A DNA stretch of 64,000 nucleotides, taken from Curvularia sp. ZM96. Lineage: Eukaryota > Ascomycota > Dothideomycetes > Pleosporales > Pleosporaceae. The notes under the pieces are model-generated. The model did not search any database. It worked only from the letters and a program-made list of their open reading frames with translations, and was not told the origin of the DNA. This document shows, one piece after another, positions 1 to 10,279 of this stretch (the first letter of the stretch is position 1; every line of letters starts with the position of its first letter). The position numbers and the translations under genes were made by a program. Location: the NCBI GenBank assembly GCA_022457065.1, contig JAJGBQ010000006.1, positions 1,612,001 through 1,676,000 on the forward strand, in the 5' to 3' direction.

Positions 1-535
1 TGTTCCAGAGCTTGATGGTTCGGTCGCGGGATCCGGAAACGATCTGGCGGTTGTCGGCGGAGAAAGAGACGGAGAGAACGTCGTTGGTGTGGCCGACGAA
101 GCGGCGGGTGGTGACACCAGTGGAGAGCTCCCAGAGGCGGAGGGTCTTGTCCCAGGAGGAGGAGAGGGCGTAGGCGCCGTCAGAAGAGATGACCTGTGCA
201 GCAATTGTCAGCTCAGCTATTTTCGCTTCCTAGCTAGCCAATTGCTTCGTGTGTGGGTAAACATACGCAGTCGGACACGATGTGGGAGTGGCCGTGCAGA
301 CTCCTCTTGGGGTAACCGTACGAGGTCTCGTCGCGGGTCAGGTTCCAGATGATCAGAGTCTTGTCGCGCGAACCGGACAGGAGCATGTTAGGGCTGGTCG
401 CATGTCAGTATTTTGCGCGTCTTGCACGGCTTTGTACTTTTTCGGGGATACGCACTTCTCCAGAGAGGTAGCAAGGGAGGTAACCCAGCCAGAGTGGCCC
501 TCGAGGGTACCACGGAGTACGAGTTGCTCGGCCAT
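1..535 (-). CDS. RACK1: RACK1/Asc1/CpcB WD40 ribosomal scaffold protein (3' end cut by window edge)
   Basis: Seven-blade WD40 protein of the 40S ribosomal subunit that acts as a signalling scaffold. Only the N-terminal part lies in the window. Exons read 535-456, 393-267 and 193-1, continuing past position 1. The introns are 394-455 (62 nt) and 194-266 (73 nt), both with clean GT-AG ends. The start MAEQLVLRGTLEGHSGWVTS is the usual fungal RACK1 N-terminus. Exon 2 carries the first blade (NPNMLLSGSRDKTLIIWNL) and exon 3 begins VISSDGAYALSSSWD. Joining the exons restores the family sequence without gaps. Ribosomal-type expression is expected from the family. Identity is very sure; the C-terminal blades cannot be assessed. 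Confidence 0.96.
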
Positions 536-1240
536 GATTGTGATGAGTGGCTTCTGCTGAGGATGGACGTGGGCGCACTCGGGTGTTGATGGACAGTCCT
601 GAAGTTGTTCAGCGAGGAGCGCACAACGGGACGTCGAAATTGCGAAATAGACGAAGACGCTAAGGCTGGATGCGGACTAGCGCCATTGGCTCAGCCTTGC
701 TCTGGGAGCAACCATGAATGGACAGATGAAACACCATGTAAACTTTCCTAGGGCGCATCTAGCATTGTGAGGGCTGTTGGCTACATTCCATGAGTTCAAG
801 TTCCTTTCGCCCTGGGCAAGGACAGTAGATGCCATATACATCACTACTCCACAATCAATTTGAGGTCCAAATCATAGAATTAGTTAGGAGATTTCGCGAC
901 AGCAGTGACCACGAACCTAACAACGGCAACTCATGCCCTTGGTACGAGTTGCTTCTTCCTTCACTGTATGTAAGCCTTCTGTGATCGTCTCCTCTTCTGC
1001 AACCAACATATCACGATCTTGCGCAAGCCCAGTACACTAACTCCGAGTTATCCGTGCTTATCTCCGACCTCCCTCTCCCCTAAACCAGTGACATGCAAAA
1101 GCAGAGCATAGCTTTTACTAATACATGCTAGATATATATCTGCTGACTGCACTTCCATGCATATAAAATCATTAGAACGAATCTCTCCATTATGCTATAC
1201 CTGCACTAAATTCTATGAGCGAAGAATCCTTTATACCATC
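536..1240. other. Divergent intergenic region, RACK1 / NmrA-like gene
   Basis: 705 bp between two divergent starts. It should hold the RACK1 promoter and 5' UTR near 540-700, and the promoter of the NmrA-like gene at the other end. AT-rich stretches occur near 1120-1170. No coding frame of note was seen. Confidence 0.6.
1162..1168 (+). promoter_or_regulatory. TATA-like box before the NmrA-like gene
   Basis: TATAAAA lies 73 bp before the ATG at 1241. It sits just inside the upstream in-frame ATG at 1157, which argues that 1241 is the real start. Sequence match only. Confidence 0.45.
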
Positions 1241-2206
1241 ATGTTGTCGAACACAACCACACCAAAAACAAGACTTCTTCTCCTCGGGGCTGGAGAACTA
1301 GGGACCGCATTTCTCAAGCACCTATCTACTCTCCCGTCCATCCACATCACTCTTGGAATCCGATCCCCATCCAAGTACACCCACCTGACCAACTCTTACC
1401 CCTTTCTCTCCTTCCTCTCGATCGACCTATCCTCTCCTTCTACAAGTCTCGCAGACACCTTTTCAACCTTTGACATCGTCATCAGCGCGACCGGTTTCGG
1501 TGCTGCTCCTGCCACCGTTCTGAAGCTAGCATGCGAAATTCTTGAAGCTGGACGTATCAAGAGAGGGAAGGAAGGAGGAGCATTGTGGTATTTCCCTTGG
1601 CAGTGGGGAGTTGATTATGATGTTACTGGCGACGGACAGGGGTTGATGCCCTTGTTCGGTGCGCAGAGGGACGTCCGCAACCTTTTGCGGGAGCATGGTG
1701 AGAAAAGCAATGTCATGTGGACAATTGTTTCTACCGGCATCTTCATGTCTTTTCTCTTCGAGCCATTCTGGGGCATTGTAGATAGGACGAAAGAGTCGGA
1801 GGATGAAGTCGTGGTAAGATGTTTGCGAGATTGGGATCATGGTGTTACCGTGACAGATGTAGACGACATCGGGAGAGTATTGACAAGGATTGTCAGAGGA
1901 GATGTGGAGGCGAAATGCCGTGTGTTGTACACTGCTGGGGATACAGTAAGCTATGGTCAGCTGGCCGAGACTGTCAGAAGAGTCACTGGGAAAAGAGTTG
2001 AGAAAGAGACATGGTCAATTGAGTATCTGGAGAGCGAGCTCAAGGCCGACCCGACGAACGACATCAAAAAGTATAGACTGGTGTTTGCAAGAGACGGCGT
2101 GTGGTGGAGCAAAGAAAGGACAGTAAATCACCAGCTGGGTATGTCCATGATGGATATCGAGACTTACACAAGCAAGCTGTTTAGACATGGAAACATTGCC
2201 CAGTAA
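1241..2206 (+). CDS. NmrA-like / isoflavone-reductase-type NAD(P)-binding protein
   Basis: Single exon, 321 aa from the ATG at 1241. The frame is also open from an ATG at 1157, which would add 28 residues, but a TATA-like box lies between the two. The N-terminus reads RLLLLGAGELGTAFLKHL, a GxGxxG Rossmann loop at about residues 12-20 as in NmrA/isoflavone reductase-like atypical SDRs. The body (YFPWQWGVDYDV, STGIFMSFLFEPFWG) resembles fungal NmrA-like proteins that act either as redox sensors or as reductases in secondary metabolism. The substrate cannot be read from sequence. It lies 4 kb from the polyketide region, so membership in that cluster is possible but not shown. Confidence 0.8.
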   Translation: MLSNTTTPKTRLLLLGAGELGTAFLKHLSTLPSIHITLGIRSPSKYTHLTNSYPFLSFLSIDLSSPSTSLADTFSTFDIVISATGFGAAPATVLKLACEILEAGRIKRGKEGGALWYFPWQWGVDYDVTGDGQGLMPLFGAQRDVRNLLREHGEKSNVMWTIVSTGIFMSFLFEPFWGIVDRTKESEDEVVVRCLRDWDHGVTVTDVDDIGRVLTRIVRGDVEAKCRVLYTAGDTVSYGQLAETVRRVTGKRVEKETWSIEYLESELKADPTNDIKKYRLVFARDGVWWSKERTVNHQLGMSMMDIETYTSKLFRHGNIAQ

Positions 2207-2584
2207 TGTAGCTTGCCAGACGACTTTGGTGCCTTTTCTACATCTATGCAAACTTCGTCATTAGTGTGGAATAAGTACGGCTATATCAACTGTGAGCTCG
2301 AGACAGCGCGGCAGGCTATGAATGGCACATACGTGCCTCAGCTTCCACGGCTGTCTGCACCTGCTTCAAACCTGGCATGCTCAGTGCGTATCCAGATTTG
2401 GCCTTGTAGGGAGCACGACGTTTGCGCCTGTAGCAGCGAAATGAGGCTCTTTTACTTCCCAGCCCCCTCTAGCCATATTGGGTATATCTTCTCCTTTCCT
2501 CTTCACTCCTACGCCACCGAATGTATGTCCATGTTGGTTGTGGTTAATGCGAGATGCAAGTTCCGTTTGCGCGTCGGATCGCTC
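2207..2584. other. Convergent 3' intergenic region
   Basis: 378 bp between the 3' ends of the NmrA-like gene and the U1-C gene. Expected to hold both 3' UTRs. No gene seen. Confidence 0.5.
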
Positions 2585-3304
2585 CTAACGTCCAGGCGGT
2601 CCCGGAGGATATCTACCAGGCGGGCCTCCGGGTGGCCCTCCAGGTGGCATACCGCCTGGGGGTGGGAAAGGCATACCTCCAGGAGGAGAGCCAGCGTTAC
2701 CCGGTGGCGGAAAGGGGAATGGCGGCATCCCTTGAGGTGGTGGGCCGCCAGCCATGTGTGGCGGCGGGAATGGTGGCATGTTTGGGGGGACACCACCAGG
2801 ACCTGGAGGCATACCGTTTGGCGGAGGAAAAGGTGGCATTCCATTTGGTGGCATAGGCGCTATTGGAAAGTTAGTACAGGGCTCTGCTCGTTCATTGTAT
2901 GTTGACTTACGACCTCCACGACCCATGAATGGTGGGGGAACACCACCCATAGGTGGCATACCTAGCTTATATTAGCATTCACTCACAACGCGCGAGGTCG
3001 TGTGGAACTTACCTGGTGGTGGGAAACCAGGCATACCCATTGGCGGCATGCCGGGCATTCCACTCATTGGGCCTCCAGGGAATCCTCCATTCAGGTTCTG
3101 TTGAAACAACGGATTGGCCTGTCCTTCTGTATTGTATGCATCCGTGATACTGTTGATGACTTGCTGCGTCTGGTCGCTCGAGATCTGCTCGTAGTATGCT
3201 TGAACATTGCGGAGGTGATTGCGGCCGTTATTGTGCGCCTTCCGCACGCTCATACTATCGTGTGTGAGATAGACATCGCAGTAATCGCAGAAGAACTTAG
3301 GCAT
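2585..3304 (-). CDS. YHC1: U1 small nuclear ribonucleoprotein C (U1-C)
   Basis: Component of the U1 snRNP that helps recognise the 5' splice site. Exons are 3304-3013, 2961-2911 and 2859-2585, with introns 2962-3012 and 2860-2910 (51 nt each); the protein is 205 aa. Residues 1-38 form the U1-type C2H2 zinc finger: MPKFFCDYCDVYLTHDSMSV with C6 and C9, then the histidines of KAHNNGRNH. After a short helical part (NVQAYYEQ) the rest is a Pro/Gly/Met-rich tail made of PPGGMP- and PPNGMPP-like units, typical of U1-C and longer than in budding yeast. It is divergent from the membrane-protein gene at 5575 across 2.3 kb. Confidence 0.94.
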
Positions 3305-5574
3305 CGTGGCGCGGAGGTTGTCTTGAGAGTGGTTGGGTGGACAACTGTATCAACGTATAAAGTTGGAAGTTGCGCGCGGATGGTGAGCGCGCCGCAAGAG
3401 CTAGAAGAATCTCGGGATTAGCGGCGCCACCTTCCCCGACAGCCTTGGCGCTACTCCGTCGCCTTCATTATTCCTATTTATTTAACAAGGGAAATGAAAC
3501 ATGCAATGACATCCTCGAACTCGGTGGAAATAGAGATTGAAATTCAGCCAGATCTTCTTCTTCGAAAAGCTGCTGCACTCTCTCGTATCTATTCATGAAC
3601 TGCCTTGGGTTGTCTACGGTGTCACGTGATATTCACTGGCGATGCACCTTTGATTCCATTTAAATATGTGTCTCGATGATTCAGTCGCTTTTAGTGAAGT
3701 CTGTACTGCTATGCTTCTAGTCCTAAGGCCAGGTCTCAAACATCATTTCACATTGCTGGCTTATCGTCGCTTATGTAGAAGCTGGAAGTCTGGCATACAG
3801 CATCCGTACCATCCAAACCTTCGGGCAATACGTTGAGTGTAACTTTCGAGTATCTTTTCGGTCTCGAAGCTCAGTGCTGCACTGTATTGACTTAAGTTTC
3901 TCAATTGTGTTCTTGACATTGATTACTTGACGTGCCGTTTGTAAGGGTAGAACGGCAGAGAAATGCACCCAAGAACAACGTGAAATCAACTACTCATCTA
4001 CTACTCTCGCAACCTCTAAGCTTTCCTAGCAACAATAAAGCTGTTTGAAGAAGTCTTGGCAGTGATCACGTCAGGCTTCCCAGCCACCTGTTCAGCCTCC
4101 TTATTTCTCATAGATATACTTAACTAATCTCTCTATCTATTAGTTAACTAGTTAATACAATCCTTCGTTTACTAGAAGCGACGAAACAGCCCAGGGATGC
4201 AGATTAGCAGCTACACATACTGTATCACACTTCCAACTGCCCACACGGACAACATCAGCTATAAGATCTCGCTCTTCATGCTACATATAGCTGTGCTCTG
4301 CAATCTAATTACCTCATGAATTTTTAATCTCAGTGCCTTTACATACGCTCTTTCAAGTAGCACCAAGATGTTCATCAACACTCCAGTCTCCCCCTTCATC
4401 CACACCATCAAGATCCACTTAAAATGGTGTTCGTGTTAGATCGCTGAAGGATGAGTTATCTAAATCCCAAGATGAACCGGTGATGTTCTGTTTCCTGCTT
4501 TCTATGTAGTGGCAATACTTTTACTGCACCGACCTGATCCCACCCACGCTCAATGGAAGAGCGCATTTCAACCAGAGTAGACTCGGGTATGAGATGCAGA
4601 AATCGTGCGAGGAAAACGTGTTGACCACTCCGATGCTGCGAACCGATTCTATGAACTGTTGGAACTTAGCTCATAAGAGAAGAGAAAGATAGCCACTCGA
4701 AGCCCTCCTCTTTGTATTGAAAAGGAAATGTTGCCGAGAGGAAGACGAAGTCTTCATGACTGAAAGAGCAAAATGCCATATACGAGAAAGGCGACGTTTG
4801 GTAGTGTTGTAAAAAGCGTTGGACTGATTGGCTCATCCGTGTTTCGAGCCGCGCTCTTCATTTAATCGGAATAGCCCTGGAAGAAGACTTTGCTGTGGGA
4901 TTTCCTGCACCGCTTAAACTTCATGGTAACAAGAAGTTTACGTCATCAACCAAACCTTAGCTTGAGACATAGATGTTAACGAAGGCCTGTCAATTAGATA
5001 CGCTATGTAGGGTATATGTATGTACCTTTGACATATGTTGTTCAAATAGTTTTTTGATTACATGTAGCCTTTCTTCGATGTTTTCCGTAGAGCGGATGCA
5101 TACTTCGTAGTTGGACTTTTCCTATCCATCCACACTTCGCATGGCCGATACCTCTCATGTAAAGATAAACCATAATTTCTAGACAGCGATATGATTTCCA
5201 AGCAACACTTTGGAGACGGTAATCTTCACGATGTAGCAAAATTCAAGACATGGTAAAGGCTGTAGCAGGGTAGCCAAATTAATGTGAAGTTCAGAAGAAT
5301 TTGACCGGGAGATTCTTAGCCGAGCTGATGCCACCAATCGGGCGTTTTTAGGTACTTCGTGATCTTGTGTTCATTCTCCGCCTCTTGTCCGCACTATTTC
5401 ACTTGGCCGTATCCCTGCCCGTAGCGGAGCCAATGATCTGCACATGTGACAGGCATCTTTATTCTGCAGCCGCGGGCGTAAATCCCGATCTAAAAGCCTC
5501 ATAGACCCCAAGAATACGAACGATAGAAGTTTTCCTATTCCCTTGCCCTCGAAAATCAGTTGCCCATCTCAGCT
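3305..5574. other. Long intergenic region without a supported gene
   Basis: About 2.3 kb between U1-C and the membrane-protein gene. Open frames are short (72 aa or less), lack family motifs and do not join across plausible introns. An AT-rich stretch with a perfect inverted repeat and a palindrome lies at 4120-4155. The part next to 5575 should contain that gene's promoter. Confidence 0.5.
4120..4155. repeat. Inverted repeat and overlapping palindrome
   Basis: TTAACTAAT (4120-4128) is followed after a 10-nt CT-rich loop by its exact reverse complement ATTAGTTAA (4139-4147). This overlaps a 12-bp perfect palindrome TTAACTAGTTAA (4144-4155). It could be a cruciform or hairpin site or a relic of an inverted-repeat element. 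No target-site duplication was recognised. Confidence 0.5.
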
Positions 5575-6767
5575 ATGCAATTCATTGCTGCCATATTATG
5601 CGCTTTACTCTCTCTATTCGGCTTCAAATCTTTACATCTCTTCGCAGCGTCAAATGGACTTGTAGCGCGCCTCGAAAGTCAAATCAGCACCAAATCCACA
5701 CCGGCAGGAAAGCCTCTTCGTACTCTAATCACACAGGGGCGTATCCCAGTTGCCGACCTTCAGATTAATGCGGTTGCTTCCTTTCAATTGATCTTCTGCG
5801 AAAACCTTGCACAACCAGATGTAAACATTGTAGGCTTCTGGTTTGCAGTGTCCTGGTGTTCATCATGGATCTTAATTGTTTTGGAAAGCTTGAGAGAGTA
5901 CAGTCGGAGCCGAATGATGTCATGGTAAGCGGAAGAGAATTTGTATACGGATATTGCTGCTGTGAAATGCTGATCATCTGGACCTGAATCCACAGGATTA
6001 CAATCCCAGGGATATTCATCTACAACCAGTCACATGCTGTCTTTACTTCGCTTTATCTGGCAATCAGATTGGCTGTTGCAGCACCGGCAACCACACGAGA
6101 AAGCCTTATGGTTGATACCGGCCATCTTCGAGCGATTCCCTGGAGCTTCTTATTGGGCAATATCTTGCCCTTATTCATGATGGCGATGCCTGGGTTATAC
6201 GTATCTAAGTTCAACACGAAACACATTGTTGCGTCGTTGTATCAACAGTGGAATCTTTACATAAGTTTACTCCATCTACTGCTAGTTATGTGGTGGGATC
6301 ACACAGGGACAATGTCTAGACCAGAGGACGAACATTCCGAGCCCTTCTTATCCAGCCTCAAACCAGTCTACACTTTTGCCTTCACCATGGCTGTGGCCTC
6401 GATTTGGATCCCTGTCTTTCTCTCGTTTGGCGTTCGCGCATTACAGAAGATCCGCAAAACTCCTGCGCCTCGCTACCACAACCTCCGGCTAGCAAGTCTA
6501 TTCATTCCACCTTCTCCATGGTGTAGAATCAAATGCAAGGATGCTTTTGAAGGAGGAAAATGGCTTCTGCAGTGGGACGGCATAATTGGGGGACTCAGCA
6601 CTGCAATTTGGGCGATTGCTTTGTACTCCCAAGCTCGCAGCGTCGCTGAGTCACCAGAAGCATTATGGTCATTTTGCATGAAGCTGGTGTGGTACATGAT
6701 ACTCGGCGGACCCATGGGTGTTGCGACAGGAGCTTTATGGGAAAGAGACATCCTGGCCTTCCAGTGA
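5575..6767 (+). CDS. Polytopic membrane protein of unknown function in the PKS region
   Basis: Exons 5575-5924 and 5996-6767, intron 71 nt (GTAAGC...CAG), 373 aa. About eight hydrophobic segments can be seen, for example MQFIAAILCALLSLFGF at the N-terminus, VGFWFAVSWCSSWILIVL, ISLLHLLLVMWW, FAFTMAVASIWIPVFLSFGV, and a last one ending GGPMGVATGALWERD. Acidic residues sit at segment ends (CENLAQPD, QWDGIIGG). No transporter signature is visible. Size and topology recall integral-membrane cyclases or tailoring proteins found in some fungal metabolite clusters, but I cannot assign it to a family from sequence alone. It ends 81 bp from the convergent SDR gene, which supports shared cluster context. 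Confidence 0.75.
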
Positions 6768-6848
6768 ATCGAGTTTGAGATGAACTGGGTGCTTCTCACA
6801 AATGTTTATCCAGATTTCTATGGCACATGACAGAAACAGTGTTCTTAT

Positions 6849-7742
6849 TCATGCTGTAGATAACCCATAGTCTAAAGCTATTTCTGCTCCATTTAATGCT
6901 GGAGCGGTAGATAGATAGAGCAAAGTGGGTAGAACTTGCTCAGTCTTCAACACTTCGGGCAAACAATTTCCATACGGTTGACACCGCTCAAACCCTGCGT
7001 TGTCACATTCACCCTCAATCTTGGTGATATTAGTGTCACCCGTCGGCCCAAGTAGAATGGCATTGCACTGTATACCCTCTTTAGCATACATCCACGCAGT
7101 GGAGCGCGATAGACCGAGAAGGGCGTGCTTAGAAGCTGTATACGCAGCGCCACAAGCGGCTCCTCTAACCGAAGCGGTTGAGCAGATATTGACGATGCGC
7201 CCGCCGGTAGGTTGTGCGAGAAAGTGAGGTACGCAAGCGCGCATGAGATGCATGGGCCCATCCACGTTGACGGCAAAACAGCGTTGCCAGTCGTCGTCAG
7301 TAGTGGCAGCTACTGGTGCTAGAATGATGCAAATGTCACTTGTAAGGAACAGTGGGCTTGACGAGCTTTTCGAAGCTAAGGGTAAGAACGGGAGCTTACC
7401 AAAATGATCAAGCACTCCAGCGCAATTGATCAGAATGTCGATTCGTTTCCATTTATCGTAGACAGTGCCCACAGATGTTTCTACTTGCTCTCGTTTCGAA
7501 ACATCACATTCCACATGAATAGCATCGTTATGATCGCATGGTGAGGCCTTCGCGATATCGAAGGAGGCGACTTTCATTCCATGGGATAAGAGAAGCTTCA
7601 ATGTTCCCAGACCAATGCCTGAACAAGCGCCAGTAACTATGGCCACCTTGAGAGAACGAAATTGTCAGCTGCACCATTCTGCAACTGAGTATGTACTAAG
7701 CAGTCGCGTACTCACTTTTCCTGCAAGTGAGCTTTGCTCCAT
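6849..7742 (-). CDS. Short-chain dehydrogenase/reductase (classical SDR)
   Basis: NAD(P)(H)-dependent oxidoreductase of the classical SDR family, 247 aa. Exons are 7742-7716, 7646-7400 and 7318-6849. The introns are 69 nt (7647-7715) and 81 nt (7319-7399). The first exon encodes only nine residues (MEQSSLAGK), and without it the Rossmann strand would lack its usual start. The cofactor motif is TGACSGIG (about residues 14-21), then NCAG (NNAG equivalent), and the catalytic YTASK with the upstream serine in NICSTASV. It resembles SDRs that act on hydroxyl/keto groups of small metabolites. It lies between a membrane protein and an alpha-glucosidase in the PKS region, so a polyketide tailoring role is plausible. 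The substrate is unknown. Confidence 0.88.
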
Positions 7743-8527
7743 TGCACTGACACAATATGACTTGTGAATTTCTCACCAGGATGTGATTTCTACACGTGGT
7801 CTATATTTGGAACTTGACTTTCCTCAGTCACCGCCAAAACAGACGTACTTTGATATACTAGAAACTTCGGAAAACAGGGAAGTAGTTGATGCATAAATGT
7901 CGCAATCTTAACCCAGGCAGCTGACCTGCAGACGCTAAAGATCATGCATGGGTTCAGCTCCTTGTCGAATACCACCGTTACGAGCTCCATCGTACTCCTC
8001 GGGCCGACTTATGGTTACCATCGATCACTGGGGTAATTTTCCGAAACTCTGCAACCCCAAATGAGTAAGCTAACCTGGCTGTTCTTTAGCCAATTGGAAT
8101 CGTCTACGGTATGTGCAAGAACCTGGTCATGAAGGCTGTACGCAATGGTGGCTGTCTTAACACTGTCTGGATTCAAACCATGTCGAATTAATCCTTGTTT
8201 CTTAAAGTCCAAGACTTCGCATCTTGATACTTGTTCTGAACTGAAACCGATTGTCTCAAATTGTAAAAGTTCCCCAGTTGGCAAATAGGTTGAGTATTGT
8301 CATCTCGTACGTGCCGCTGTTTATAACCTTTACGCTTTTCTAGATATCCGCGAGGTTGCCATGATATGCGATTGACGTTTTCATCATATTGAAAAAACCT
8401 TCAAACATATCAAAAATTCCAACATGAAGTATAGAACAGATTAGGGGTTGGAACTTTCAGATAGCGCAGTCTTTGCTACGTCACGATGCTCTACAAGATC
8501 TATCAGTGTATAGAAATTCCTCCAAGG
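7743..8527. other. Intergenic region with weak minus-strand coding-like stretches
   Basis: 785 bp between the SDR and alpha-glucosidase genes. On the minus strand, 8284-8080 encodes an open stretch (about 70 codons) ending at a good donor-like GTTAGC, and 7990-7790 opens again. I could not join them through a canonical intron, and the upstream stretch has no ATG. A decayed gene is possible; nothing firm is claimed. Confidence 0.3.
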
Positions 8528-10279
8528 TTACAGCTGCACCGTCAACTGGTACATGCGGCCTTCCCAGGGCTGTAGATTGGCTTGCTCCAAGCTATTCTTC
8601 GTTGATCTGGCTGCTGTTGTGCAGACAAGCTGCATTGGATCAGTCATAATCTCGCTTGGAACCTGGGCCTCCTCGCTAGAGAAATTGAACACAAGAAGCA
8701 TCACAGCCTCTCCATTGGTGCTTGCTTTCAAGTATGAAAACACACTGGGATTATCTCTGTCAAGGAGACGAAAAGACCCGCACATCAACACATGCGACAT
8801 TTCTCTCCTCATTTGCATCATCCTTATCCAGAACGACAGCACGCTATCAGGATTCCCCAGCTGTTCTGCAATATTGATATCAGTGTAGTTATCAATGACC
8901 CTTATCCAGGGTTTTACATCGCTGAAGCCAGCATACATTTCGTTCGACCATTGCACCGGTGTTCTTCCGTTGTCTCGACCCCAGGTCGCAAGCGCACTGA
9001 TAGACTTCTCCACCGCAGCAGGGTCTTTGGTTGCATCAATGTCTTCGATGTGTTCAAGGTCGGCGTTGTCTTGGAAATCGTCTCGAGCCCAGTGCGACGG
9101 GACGTTAGTCATTCCAATTTCCTCGCCTTGATAGATGAATAAAGTTCCTGAAAGCGTCGCGGCTAAGAGAGCCATCATCCTTGCGGCAGCTTCACGATAG
9201 ACTCCTTCACCTGGTCCAAAGCGACAGACACTACGAGCAAAATCGTGGTTTTCGAGGAATACAGTAGGCCAACCTCCATCGTCGAGAAGACTTTGCGTCT
9301 TCTGGATAGCATCTTTAAGTAGTGGTAATTCTGGACGCTTGAGTTCGTACAGGCCATCCTTCCAATCATTTCCAGTGATGAAAATGTCTGTGTCGAGAGC
9401 CATTTGTAGCTCCTTTGATTCGGGAGAGATATATCGTAGAAATGTCTCTCGGTCTGTCATGGGCAGTTCCCCAATCAAGACTACCTCATCCCCAAAATCG
9501 TGCACAATTCTTTCTTTCATTTCCCTTAACCAGACGTGGACCTCTTCGCCATTCAAGCATCGTGTTCCGTCCAGAGGCTGTAACTTTTCCCCAGGATATT
9601 CTTCTTTTGCATCGGGAAAGGACGGATCTTTCCAATATAATCCGACCAGATCCATTCGAAATCCATCCACACCCCTGTCTAGCCAGAGCTTCACCGCGCT
9701 TTCATATACCGCATGTCTTAGTTCCTCGCAGAACCAGTTCAAGTTTGGCTGATACGAAGTTCCAAAGCAGAAGTAATACTGGTCTCTTTCGGCCACGTAC
9801 TTCCATGTGCTCTTTCCATATCGTGACCCAGTGCGCCAATTATTGGGCGGCTGTCGGTTGCCTTCGCTATCGTACTTCGGATCTCGCCAGATGTACCAGT
9901 CACTGTATGGTCCTGATCGCGACTTACAGCTTTCAAGGAACCAGTGATGATGGTCGGAGGTGTGATTTGCAACCAAGTCCATGATTATCTTGATATTCCG
10001 TTTCTTAGCCTCTCGGATAAGGTTGCTCATATCAGCAAGTGTGCCAAATTGCGGATGAATTGACTCATAGTTCGAGACATCATAGCCCATGTCTTTTAGA
10101 GGGGAATCGTAGACTGGGGAGAACCAGATAAGATCGACACCAAGCAGTTGGAGATAGTCGAGCTTCTCGAGCACTCCATTGATATCGCCTATACCGTCGC
10201 TATTAGAATCTTTGAAAGATGCTGGCCAAATTTGGTAACCAATGGCCGATTGCCACCACAGTTTCGAGTTTTGTGGCAT
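8528..10279 (-). CDS. GH13 alpha-glucosidase (maltase/isomaltase type)
   Basis: Intronless, 583 aa, the usual length for fungal intracellular GH13 alpha-glucosidases that release glucose from maltose, isomaltose or sucrose-like substrates. It starts MPQNSKLWWQSAIGYQIWPA with no signal peptide, so it is probably cytosolic. GH13 motifs in order: region I DLVANHTS (the common form is DLVVNHTS), region II GVDGFRMD with the nucleophile Asp near residue 209, region III LIGEL with the acid/base Glu, and region IV FLENHDFARS with the transition-state Asp. It sits inside the polyketide region and is divergent from the FSH1 hydrolase gene. It may be a passenger or may process a glycosylated intermediate; the sequence does not decide. 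Enzyme class is sure. Confidence 0.94.
   Translation of the reverse strand: MPQNSKLWWQSAIGYQIWPASFKDSNSDGIGDINGVLEKLDYLQLLGVDLIWFSPVYDSPLKDMGYDVSNYESIHPQFGTLADMSNLIREAKKRNIKIIMDLVANHTSDHHHWFLESCKSRSGPYSDWYIWRDPKYDSEGNRQPPNNWRTGSRYGKSTWKYVAERDQYYFCFGTSYQPNLNWFCEELRHAVYESAVKLWLDRGVDGFRMDLVGLYWKDPSFPDAKEEYPGEKLQPLDGTRCLNGEEVHVWLREMKERIVHDFGDEVVLIGELPMTDRETFLRYISPESKELQMALDTDIFITGNDWKDGLYELKRPELPLLKDAIQKTQSLLDDGGWPTVFLENHDFARSVCRFGPGEGVYREAAARMMALLAATLSGTLFIYQGEEIGMTNVPSHWARDDFQDNADLEHIEDIDATKDPAAVEKSISALATWGRDNGRTPVQWSNEMYAGFSDVKPWIRVIDNYTDINIAEQLGNPDSVLSFWIRMMQMRREMSHVLMCGSFRLLDRDNPSVFSYLKASTNGEAVMLLVFNFSSEEAQVPSEIMTDPMQLVCTTAARSTKNSLEQANLQPWEGRMYQLTVQL

Noticed and set aside
2213..2905. Long plus-strand frame (230 codons) opposite the U1-C tail
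   Set aside because: It is antisense to the Pro/Gly-rich repeats of U1-C. Repetitive Trp/Arg composition reflects the complementary strand, not a protein.
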